Assembly: GCA_039028975.1 (NCBI GenBank) | Contig: JBCCHB010000024.1 | Coordinates: 62,001 to 126,000, forward strand | Direction: 5' to 3' | Source: JAHBNG01 sp039028975 | GTDB lineage: Bacteria; Chloroflexota; Anaerolineae; Caldilineales; Caldilineaceae | DNA: 64,000 bases | In this document: one piece after another, positions 44,797 to 56,700 of the stretch | Layout: every line of letters starts with the position of its first letter | How positions within the stretch are numbered: the stretch's first letter is position 1 | The notes under the pieces: model-generated | Database searches by the model: none | Seen by the model: only the letters and a program-made list of their open reading frames with translations | What the model was told of the DNA's origin: nothing | Position numbers and translations under genes: made by a program

Positions 44797-47700
44797 AGTA
44801 GAATTTCCTCTCGTGGTTCTGCACGTTCCGCCTCTTGGGCTGTAGTGGCATCCGGCACAGTCTGTAAGCGCTGGGCTGTTTTGAGCAGGTCAACGCGCTC
44901 TGCTAACAAGGCAACCGTCGATAATTCAAAGAGAGTGCGCATGGGTAATTCAATACCAAATTCAGCATTAATGCGTCCTACCACTCGCGCAACCAAAAGA
45001 GATTGCCCCCCCAAGTCAAAGAAGTCATTGTGGATGCCGATCTGGGACTTGATTGGCGCGCCATTGCTCTGTTGGCCCAGAACGTCAGACCAAATGTCAA
45101 TAAGCGTCGATTCTGTATCTGTCTTCGGTGGGGCAATAGATATGCTCACCTGTGATTCTGTCTGCCCTAGCTTTGTCAGTGCATTCCGATCCACTTTGCC
45201 ATTCGCAGTCAGTGGGATCGAATCCACCGAAACAAAAGTCGCCGGAACCATGTAGCTAGGCACCTTCTGCTTGAGGTAGTCGCGTAGGGTTGCAGGGTCG
45301 CAAGGTTGCAAGGTGAAAGAGTCAGCCTCATCGGGAACGTTCGCTACTAAATATGCCACCAATCGCTTCTCATCCGCCCTGCCTTCAACCAGGACCACGC
45401 TCTCTTGCACCGCGGCATTTTGATTAAGCACAGCCTCGATTTCTCCCAACTCGATGCGAAAGCCACGGATCTTGACTTGGTTGTCGGCTCGACCTAGATA
45501 CTCGATCTCCCAGGTTCCATCCGCACGCAACCGATAGCGGGCCATATCGCCAGTGCGATAGAGCTGATTCTGCCCAAATGGGTTCTCCAAATAGCGTTCA
45601 GCCGTCAACTCGGGTCGATTCAAATAGCCCTGACCAACACCGGCACCGCCCACATAGAGTTCCCCCGCTACACCAATCGGGACGGGCTGCTGCGCTTGAT
45701 CGAGCAGGTAAAGCTGCAAATCGGGGATGGGTTGCCCAATGACGCTGGCCGTGCTGGCCAAATCTGCTGCGGAAAGCGGGCGGTAAGTGACATGGACTGT
45801 CGTCTCGGTGATGCCATACATGTTGACAAGCCGGGGCGTTTGGTCGCCATATTTGTCAAACCAAGGGCGCAGACTTTGGATCTCCAGCGCCTCGCCACCA
45901 AAGATGACATAGCGCAGCTCTAATCTCTCTTTCAACAGCGGATCATCCGTCTTCTGTTGATCTATCCCGATAAGTTGGCGGAAGGCCGAAGGTGTCTGAT
46001 TGAGTACAGTTACCTGTTCGCGCACGAGCAGCCCATAAAACTCTTCGGGGGAACGGCTGACGGCATGGGGAACGATCACCAGGCGACCACCATAGAGCAA
46101 GGCGCCCCACACCTCCCACACGGAAAAGTCAAACGAAATCGAGTGGAAGAGCGTCCACACATCCTGCTGACCAAAGTGGTACCAAGCTTCGGTGGAACTG
46201 AAGAGACGAGTAACGTTACGATGGTGAATCAAGGCACCCTTTGGGCGACCCGTTGAACCTGATGTGTAGATGATGTAGGCCAGTTGATCCGCCGTTACCT
46301 CACTAGAGGGATTCTCGGTGGGCAGCTTGGCAATGGATGGGGCATCGCGCTCCAAACAGACAACCTGGGTATCGGAGAGTGGTATATCTGCAATAAAATC
46401 ACTCCGTGTCACAATGGCTACGGGCTGGGCATCTTCCACCATAAAGGCTAGCCGCTCTTGGGGATAGGTAGGATCCAGCGGAAGATAGGCACCACCAGCT
46501 TTGAGTATTCCCAATAGTGCGACCAACATCTCCGTCGACCGTTCTAAACATAGCCCTACAATCGACTCATGACCAATCCCCAATGATTGGAGATAATGGG
46601 CCACCTGATTGGCTTGTTGGTTCAATTCTAGATAGGTGAGCGTCTGCGCTTTGAAGGTCAGTGCGACCGCATCTGGGGTCTGTTCAGCCTGCATCTCAAA
46701 CCATTGATGCAAACAGCGCGTCTCCAGCTTCTGCCCGGTCTCATGGGGCGGTGCATCCCAGAGAGATAGCAATTTTTGGTGCTCTGACATAGTGAGCAGG
46801 GGCAATGCCGAAAGCGTTTGTGTAGCGTCGGCGACAATGCTCTCCATCAGCGTTTGGAAGTGACTCAGCCAACGGTCAATCGTGACCTCATCAAAAAGAT
46901 CGGTGTTGTAATCACAATCAAGCTGCAGCGTACCATCAATCTCGATGGCGTTGAATGTCACTTCAAAAGGTGCGGCCTGACGGGGCTGCCACGTTACATC
47001 AACCTCTAGCCCGTGCCAGGAGGACAAATCGAGGCGTTGATCCATGTTAAAGGTGGTGCGGATAAGTGGCGCACGCTCGGTCTGTGACTCTTCTTGTAAG
47101 CGTTCTAGCAGCCAGGCAAAGGGATACGCCTCATGCTCAAAGCCATCCAGAATAAGTTTGCGCGTTGCTGCTAGATGTTGGGCAAAGGTGGCAGAAGAGT
47201 CAATCGCCGTGCGAATGGGCAGCAGATGAGTTCCATACCCAATCATCCCTTCGCTTGCGCTGTCGAAGCGACCACTAACGGGTGTCCCCACCACCAAATC
47301 GTCTTGGTTGGCCAGACGATGGAGCAACGTGGTGTAGGCGGCAAAAAGCGTCATAAACAGTGTACTGCGATGACTGCGTGCCACTTTTTTGAGCTGAGTG
47401 ACCAATTCCTCACCAAGGATCAGCGATTGGCGAGTTGCCGTGTAGGTGGGCTGGGCTGAACGTGGACGGTCTGTGGGCAAGTCCAGTGGCGGTGGCGATG
47501 TGGTGAACTGCTCGTGCCAATAGTCGGCATGTAGTCGCATGGCCACACTATCACGATGGGTGAGCTGAACTTGAGCAAACTCTTGGAAAGACATGCTTGA
47601 TGGGAGGTTGGCCACCACGCCACCATATGCCCCGTTGTAGAATGTGATTAACTCATACAGCAGCACAGAAAATGACCAACCATCAAAGACGGTATGGTGC

Positions 47701-50700
47701 GCCTTGAGTGCCAACAGATGTTCGCCTGCATCCAGTTTGAGTAAACTTGCGGTAAAGAGTGGCCCCTGTTGCAGGTCAAAGGTGCGGCCACCCTCTGTCC
47801 GGAGCCATTGCCCGATGGATTCATTCCGTTCTGCTGTCGCTAGCTCTGTGTAATCAACGATCGGCAGCGCCACCGGGGATGGCGGGTGAATAATCTGTTT
47901 CATACCATCATCACTAAAGGTAGTGCGCAGTGCATCATGGCGAGCCACAACCTGATACAGTGCTTGCTGGAGTGACGGCAGATGGATCGTTCCCCGCAAG
48001 GTCACCGTAACAAATTCGTTATAGGCCAGCGATTCCATCTCGCCCAGTTGGGCCATCAGCCAGAGTTGTTGTTGAGCCGATGTGGCGGGAGCGGTTTCAC
48101 CCCCACCTAGCCTCCCCCAGTTTGGGGAAGGAACCGACATCTCATCGACGCGGTCTCGGCTCCCTCCCCAGTTCGGGGAGGGCTGGGGTGGGGTAGCCTG
48201 GGGCGAATCAGCATCCGTCTGTTCTGATCGCGCTTGCGACAATCTCGCTTGACACAATTTGCGTAGTGCATTCATCTGTGGGAAATGGGCCTCTACCGTG
48301 GCGTCCTCAATGCCTGAATCCACAAAACAGGCGATTTCGGTCACACCCATCTTTTGCAGCTTCTCCACAATTTCGGCACAGCTCTCTGGTGTACCAATTA
48401 AGGCCCGCTCTTCCACATAGTGCTCGTAGACCAAGTTGAGAAACTCGTCCTGCTGCTCCTTGCTCAGCTCATCAAAATTGTTCTGTAGACCCATATTTTC
48501 CGCCATACTTTTGAAGAGCCCAATGGTAGAGCGGAAGTAGTCACAGAGCGGCTGGCGGGCCACCGTTCGAGCATGGGCCAAATCATCACTAACGAAGGTG
48601 TGCATCAATACAGCTACCTCGCCCGTGTCTGGATCATGACCCATAGCGGCACGGGCCGTACGATAACGTTCAATATTCTGGGTTAACTCTTCCAGACTTT
48701 GCCCCATTAGATTTGTGAGAATACCAACGCCTAGTTCACCCGCTTTGACATAGGTGTCGGGATTGTTGACAATGGTCAAATAGAGCGGGAGTTCTTTCTG
48801 TACGGGCAAGGGATAGACATGGATGGGCGTCTCGTTGCCTGCGCCATTGGTAAAAGTCTCAGCCTCACCCCGCCAAAGCTTGCGAACTGTCTCGATCGTA
48901 TCAAAGGTCAGATCCCGATGTTGGCCAAAGTTCTCTGGCGCAAAGATAAAGTCATTCGGATGCCAGCCCGATGCCATGGCCAGCCCCACCCGACCATTTG
49001 AGAGATTGTCCACGACAGCCCATTCCTCAACCACGCGCACCGGGTGGTGAATCGGTAGCACAACGCTGCCTGCCCGTAGCTGGATATTTGTGCTTTCACG
49101 GGACAAAGCCGCACAGAGAACTGATGGGTTGGGGGAAAAGCCACCAAACTCATGAAAGTGACGCTCTGGGACCCAAACAGCACGAAAGCCATTGGCATCG
49201 GCGAAACGTGTACCAGCGATCAGCAGATCATACTTTCCTGGCGCATACCTCGCATCGTATAGGCCAAAGTAGTAGAAGCTAAAGTGCATCTTGCCCACAG
49301 GGTCATTCTGCTCGCTAGAAGGAAGTGTAGCCTGCCGTTTGGACGGCGGGTTAAACGCTGCAGCATCTGTTAGATTTATAGTGCGGTTGTGGTGAGCACC
49401 AGAGTTTTCGACATGGCCGTAGTCAGAGTCTAAGCTCCGATTCTCGTACAGAGCAGCGTGTAATTTTGGTGAAGTCACAGACGCTGTTGTGGCTGAAGCT
49501 GTGGCTGTTGAAAGGTTTCGGTGCATAGCACTTCCCCCACCCGATGCTTTGCTACCGGTGGGGGCTGGTGCTAAAAAATCGCCACTCCGCAGCTCTTCTA
49601 CCGTCTCTTTAACAGCCTGGATAAAATAGGCAATGTCCTCGTCTGTGTGGGCCATGGACAAGAAGCAGTTGCGCCATTCCCACATAAAGATGCCTTTTTC
49701 CAGTAGGTGGAAGAAAAAGACATCTAGGTTGCTCTTGAATCGGAAGAGAAAGAGAGAGCCCCAATAGACAATGCTGATCGGCACTTCCTCAGCCTTAAAG
49801 TAGTCATTCAGGGTATCAGCAAAGTTAGCCGTACGTTGATTGAGCTGCTCATACGCCTCCAGCCCAATTGATTTGATATGGGTAAGGGCTGCTTTGGCAG
49901 TCGCCATGGCCAATGGATGCTTGCAGAAGGTGCCGCCAAAGAAGATCGTTTCTTTGCTGGGGTATGAGTCGTCCCCATAGCGCCAAACACCCCCGTCGAT
50001 GTAATTCATGATGGAGGCTTTACCCGCGACAATCCCTATCGGCATTCCACCCCCAGCAATTTTGCCATAGGCGGCTAAGTCAGCCTGCACGCCAAACCAA
50101 GCTTGCGCGCCCCCTGGGTGGATGCGGAATCCGGTCACCATCTCATCGAAGATCAGGACAATGTCGGTCTCTTCAGTTAACTGGCGCAGTGCCTGCACAA
50201 ACTCAACGGGTTGCAGCTCTGGGCGACGACTCTGAATTGGCTCGACCAACACGGCCGCCAATTCATGGGCATGAGCACGAATAATCTCCAGTGAATCCAT
50301 GTTGCCATATTCGAGCACCATTGCATCAGCCAAAATATTCTCAGAAATACCAGGGAAGAAGGTTATGGCCCGAGGATCATCGTTGCCATCGGTGGCCATG
50401 CCCAGCGTCATGTCTGAGTGTCCATGATAGGCACCGCCAAAATGAACGATCTTTGTACGTCCCGTGGCGGCGCGGGCCAGACGAATCGCCGCCATCATTG
50501 CCTCTGTTCCAGAGTTGCAGAAGGTGACCCGTTCCATCCCAGTTAGCTCAGTAACTAGCTGGGCAACTTCGCCCGTAATCTTGAGCTGTGGCCCAATCTC
50601 AACACCAAGCTGATGTTGTGCCAACAGTGCTTCCTGCAGAAAAGGCGGTGTATGCCCAAAGAGCAAAGTACCAAACCCCATTGTCATATCAATATAATGG

Positions 50701-53700
50701 TGGCCATCAACGTCCCAGAAGTGTGCGCCTTGCGCTCGCTCTCCCATAATGGGGTAAATCATCTCTTTGATAGAGGAACGGAAACCCACAGAGACACGGC
50801 TATCTGCCAATACCTCACGGTGCTGTTGCGTCAATTCTTTAGAGGTATGTGTACGCTCGTTGTAGCGGGCAATTAATGCATCGAGATGAGCCTGCTGCCG
50901 AGGGGATAGGAGGCTTTTTTGGGTCTGTGTTGGTCGCCAGGGGCCAACCGTTTGTGGTTGTTGCGCTCGCGGCTTTGTTGGTACGGCAGGGTTTTGCTTA
51001 GGGCCGGGCGAAGGCTCAGACATAGGCAGAGCGGATTCGGATGCGACCGTCCCAGCAGATGTTTCACTCGCCCCGTTACCTGCTGGTTGGTTCTCAGGGA
51101 GGGGTACATTTGGCACAAACGCTTGGGGAACAGAAGCCGTTCCCTGCAGTAAATTTAGCTGCTGCGTCATCAGTTGGCCAAGCATTTGTAGTTGGCCGTT
51201 AATGATTCGTTCCCGTTCACCGGCATCAGATGGTGGCAGTGCCATGGAAGGCGGTGTCATGGAATGTTGCCCAGGCATTGCCGCTTGAGCAGCCGCTGGC
51301 TGAGAAGCGACTGGATGAACGGCAGTTGGCTGAGTGACATTGGGAACCACAGCTGACCCGTTCGACGGGTGGAACGAACCATTGGTCCCCCCGCTGTTTG
51401 TTTGCGTGCTATTTGTTCCGGTGCCATTTGTAGCTATTCTGTTGGCCCCAGTGCTGTTGGCCCCTGTCTCATGGATTGCGACACCATTCGTCCCCCCAGC
51501 ATTGGTTCCCAAACTGCTTAGGCCTGCACCGTTGACGGCTTCATCATTCCTCTGCTCGGCTTCCCCCCAGCCGGCGGGTAATTGCTGCTCGAGATAGGTT
51601 GCCAGATCTGTTACAGTAGGCAGTTCTTCAAAGAACTGGCGGACGCTGATTTTGATGCCAAAGCTGCTTTCAATTGTCCGCACAGCATTGACCAAGGTGA
51701 GCGAGTCCGCGCCCAACTCGATTAAGGGAAGATCTACTTCAATTGCGGTCGGATCCAACTTAAGTGTCTCCCCAACAATCTTTTGCAGCTCAGCCTCTAA
51801 TTGGGGGTATCGAAGTGGAACCTCATTCGTACTATTTGTCGCTTGCATATCTGTATGACCATTCATATGTTTAATAGTTTCAGTGCTCCAACCTAGCCCA
51901 TTCTGGGAAGTACGCTGGAAGGTGCGCTGAAATGGATAGGTAGGAAGCACCACGTGCTTTCGCGAGTACCCCTCTTCAAAACCCGCCCAATCAACGACGG
52001 CACCGTGAGTATAAAGAGTGGATAAGGTCTCTAATAGTGTGGGCCATGCATCCTTGCTGCTGGTCACGGATGGTAGCCAATGAGCCTCAAGGGCAGCATC
52101 TTCACTAATTTGTTTACCTAAAAAAGACAAGACAGCCCTGGGACCGATCTCTAAAAAGAATGTGTAACCCTGTCTTAGCAGCTTTTCAATGCCGGAAGAA
52201 AATTGGATGGTTTCCCGCGTGTGTGCGCGCCAATAGTGGGCATCAAGAAGCGTTCCTGTAGGCAGCACTTCGCCCGTCAAATTGGATACCAGGGGTATCT
52301 TCAATGGCGCAATGTGTTGCTGCTCGGCAAGCCGCTCAAACTCGTCCAACATTGGCTCAAGCAATGGTGAGTGAAAAGCGTGAGAAACGTGCAGAAGTTT
52401 GGCATCAATCCCTTGGGATTCTAGCTTCTCAACAATGGCATGCACGGCTTGTCCTGCACCAGAGATAACTATGTTTTGTGGGCCATTCAACGCGGCAATC
52501 GCGACCTGATCCGCATAAGGTTCCATTGCCGCTGCGACTGTTGATTCGGAAGCAAAGATGGCCGCCATCTCCCCACCCGAGGAAGGTGCATCGAGCGATG
52601 TCTGAGGCAGTGCCTGCATCAGGCGGCCACGCGCCGCGATCAACTGCAACCCTTCTTCAAGCGTAAAAGCTCCTGCTAGGCAAGCCGCCACATACTCCCC
52701 TACGCTATGCCCCATCACCACGGCTGGCTCTATCCCCCAGGACTGCCAGAGTTTGGCTAGTGCATACTCAAAGGCAAATAGTGCCGGTTGAGTGTACGCC
52801 GTCTGTGACAACATGGCCGAGTGATGCGGTGAGATCGCTCTCTTGTTGGCATTCGTTTTTGCGTTGCCAAGCTGCTCCGCCGCAGCCGACTCTTGCTGTA
52901 GCGCTGCGACTTTTCCGCTCTGTAACTCAGCACCAAACATGATGGGCAGGATTGATTCACCCAATAGAGGCTGCAGGATTTCATCACATTGCTCGAGCAG
53001 TTGGCGAAAGGTCGGCTGCGTCTCATAGAGCTGACGTCCCATACCTGCAGTTTGTGAGCCTTGACCGGTAAAGAGAAATGCTAGCTTGGGCCGCTGACCA
53101 GGTCGAATCTCGCCGGTGATTATATTTGGTGTCGCTTGTCCTGCTGCATAAGTGCGCAAGGCTTCAGCGGCTTCTGATGCAGATTTGGCGGTGAGAGCCA
53201 AGCGCCGGCGAAAATGGGTACGTCCACTATTTGCCGTAAACGCCACGTCAGGCAAGGAGGTGCCAGACTCGATAGGTTGTGTCTCCAAAGCGTCTGCATA
53301 TGCTTCTGCCAGTTGCTGCAAAGCGGCTGGATTTTTAGCGCTCAACGCCAGCAGATGCCTAGGGCGTTCGGTGGAGCGTTCGCTTGGCTCAGTTGGCATG
53401 GCGGAAGTCGAGGTGGCTTCTAACAAGATATGCGCATTGGTACCACTAAAGCCAAAGGCACTGCACCCAGCCAACCGTTCTTCGCCATTCCATGAGAATG
53501 GATGCTCTGGGATACGAATGGGCAGGGTCTCCCACGGAATATAGGGGTTGGGTGTCTGCACGTGCAACTGAGGCGGGATCTGCTCATGCTGCATAGCCAG
53601 CACCACTTTGATGACGCTGGCAATCCCGGCTGCTGCCTCTAAATGGCCGATATTGCTTTTGACCGCGCCCAAAGTAAGCGGTGTCGTGCGCTGATGGCCA

Positions 53701-56700
53701 AAGACACTACCGATGGCGTTGACCTCTATGGGATCCCCCAGCGGCGTACCCGTGCCGTGGGTTTCGATGTAGCTCACTTGTTGGGGTGCAACGTCTGCAA
53801 CACGGAGCGCTTGGCGCAGCAGCCTCTCTTGTGCTTGCTCATTGGGGACCGTTAATCCGCTGCTGGGGCCATCGTGGTTGATGGCCGAACCTCGTACCAA
53901 TGCCAGAATCGGATTGCCATCGCGTTTGGCATCTGCTAGCCGCTTGAGGACGACCATGCCGCAGCCTTCACCACGGCCATACCCATCGGCAGCGGCATCA
54001 AAAGTTTTGCAGCGCCCATCAGGCGAGAGTGCTTTCATCTGGCAGAGCGCGATCATATTGCGTGGCGAGAGCATGAGATTGACACCACCAGCCAAAGCCA
54101 AATCGGATTCACCCAGGCGCAAACTCTGGCATGCATAGTGGAGGGCAACTAAGGAAGAAGAGCAGGCCGTATCCAATTGAATGGCTGGACCTTGCGCACC
54201 GAGTATGTAGGCAATGCGCCCCGCGGCCACGCTGCGGGCATTGCCTAACACAGAGTAGGGACCAATGTCGGTGGTGGCTAAGGTACCACTTGCTTGCAGG
54301 TGATCATCCGCGCACATGCCGATAAAGACACCCGCTAAGTGATTACGCAATTGATCGGGTGCGATCCCCGCATGTTCCAGGGCCTCCCAACAGACTTCCA
54401 ACAGCAACCACTGATGAGGGTCCATCTCCTCCGCTTCGCGAGGTGATATGCCAAAGAATTGAGGATCGAAGCGGCTGATTTGCTCCAAAAAACCGCCCGA
54501 CCGCGTATAGGTCTTGCCTGGGTTATCTGGATCAGGGTCATAGTAGGCATCGATTGGCCAGCGCTCGATTGGGACTTCATCTACGGCATCCTGACCATTC
54601 GCCAGTAGCTCCCAGAATTCAGCGGGTGTATTCGCACCGGGAAAGCGACAGCCGAGACCAACAATCGCAATTGGCTCAGCTCCATCATCTGAAGATGGCC
54701 TGTCCTGGTCTTTGGCAAGATCTTCTCGCCGTGGCAAATGGCGATGCTGGGCACGATTCGTTGGTTCACGCCCATCTGGTTCAAGAATCCCGTTGCCCAG
54801 CGAATCGGTGAGAAGATAATCAACCAATGCTTCGATGGTGGGATACTTGAAGGTTGCTGTGCTATGCAGCGTAATTCCTAAGCTCTGGTTAAGACGATTG
54901 AGCAGATCGATGGCTTGCAGCGAACTGAACCCCATTTCAAAGAAACCTTGCTGTGGGGCAATATCGGCTGGCTCTCGGTCCAACGCCAGGGCCACTAACC
55001 TGCTGATATGGGCGGATAACTCTGTCCGTGGCTCATGGCTCTGCGCGATTTGCGTCAGCAATGAGCTACCTTGAACCGCAAGCAGAGCCGGAGAGCTATC
55101 AGTTGGAGTACTATCAGTTGGAGTACTATCAGTTGGAGCGCTATTAGTTGGAGCGCTATTAGTTGGAGCGCTATTAGTTGGAGCACTATTAGTTGGAGCG
55201 CTATCGGCCGCAGCAGCATTATAATGAACCACGTGCTGGTGGTTCTGTATGTCAGCAGTTGGCGTCACGGCCTCATCGTACTGTCCGTCACTAAGCCCCA
55301 TACGATCCGCAAGCGAGGCATCCGATTCGTGCCAATAACGCTTGTGCTGCCATGGGTAGGTAGGGAGGCGAACAAATACGCATTCGTCATGATAGCAAGC
55401 CCCAAAGCCAACGGTCTCGCCAGCAAGAAAGCGCTTTTGAAGGAGAACAAGAGAAGCGTCTAGCGCTTCTTTACTCTGCTCCGGCCCCTCAAGGATTTGG
55501 TCCTCAACCTCATCCGAATTCTCTAGAAAGGCACTCAATTGGGTGCTCAACTCGTCTTTAGATGTCACCAGAAAGGCCAGCCGATGCTCATGGTGGGTTC
55601 GATGGACGGAGGCCGAATAGCAGATGTTGGCTAATGACAGTTCGGAACCCGCTTGCAGCAAAAAGTTGCGCATCCGCTCAGCTAATGCGGACAAAGCCTT
55701 TGGGCTGCGAGCCGAGAGAGGGAATAGGTATGGTTCAGTGATGCTGTCTACGTCATGGGTGGTTTCAATTTCACTAGCGACAGGTTCATCAACGACAGGT
55801 TCGTCACCAGATGCACCGCTGGCTCTATCCGTGACATCAAAATGCGGTTGTAGTGGTGCCTCACTGAGTACTACGTGAGCATTGGTTCCGCCAATGCCAA
55901 ACGCATTGACGGAGGCGTAGCGCATTTTGCCCTCTGTCGGGGCTGGCCAGGCTTCGAGCTTCTGGGGAACCTGCAGGTCAAGCGCGTCCAATGGTATCTT
56001 GGGATTGGGCGTCTGAAAGTGCAAATTGGGTGGAATCTGCTTATGTTCGAGGGCTAGTGTAGCCTTGATTAGGCCGCTGACACCGGCAGCAGCTTCAGCA
56101 TGACCGATATTGCTTTTGACCGATCCAATATAGGTTGGAATATAAGCAGAAAGCGCGTCAGCGGGGCGATTCATGCCAATGAGTTCACCCAGTGCATTGG
56201 CTTCTATAGCATCGCCGATGAGTGAGCCAGTGCCTTGGGCCTCGATGTACTGAATTTGCTCGGGTGCAATGCCAGCCTGTCGACAGGCCGTCAGCATCGC
56301 TTCTTGCTGTGCTACACCATTCGGGACAGTGATCTCGTCGCCATGTCCATCATAGTTAATGGCACAACCTCGAATAACAGCATAGATTGAATCGCCATCT
56401 GCTTGGGCCTGAGCGAGTGGCTTGAGCAGAACAACCCCTGCGCCTTCACAGCGAGTATAGCCATCAGCCTCAGCATCAAAGCTCTTGCAACGACCATCAG
56501 CGGCCAAGAGAAAAGCCCGGCTCATGCCAATGGCCACTTCTGGTTTGAGGATGACGTTGACACCGCCCGCCAACGCCATGACCGATTCTCCCTGCCAGAT
56601 GCTTTGGCAAGCCAAACTTACAGCGACCAATGAGGAAGAACAGGCCGTGTCAATGGGAAAGCTCGGTCCTTTTAAGTCGAAGAAGTAAGAGAGCCGATTG

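Noticed and set aside
55071..55463. Plus-strand frame with repeated Ile-Ser-Trp-Ser
   Set aside because: Antisense of the 15-bp repeat in the PKS gene; no independent coding evidence.
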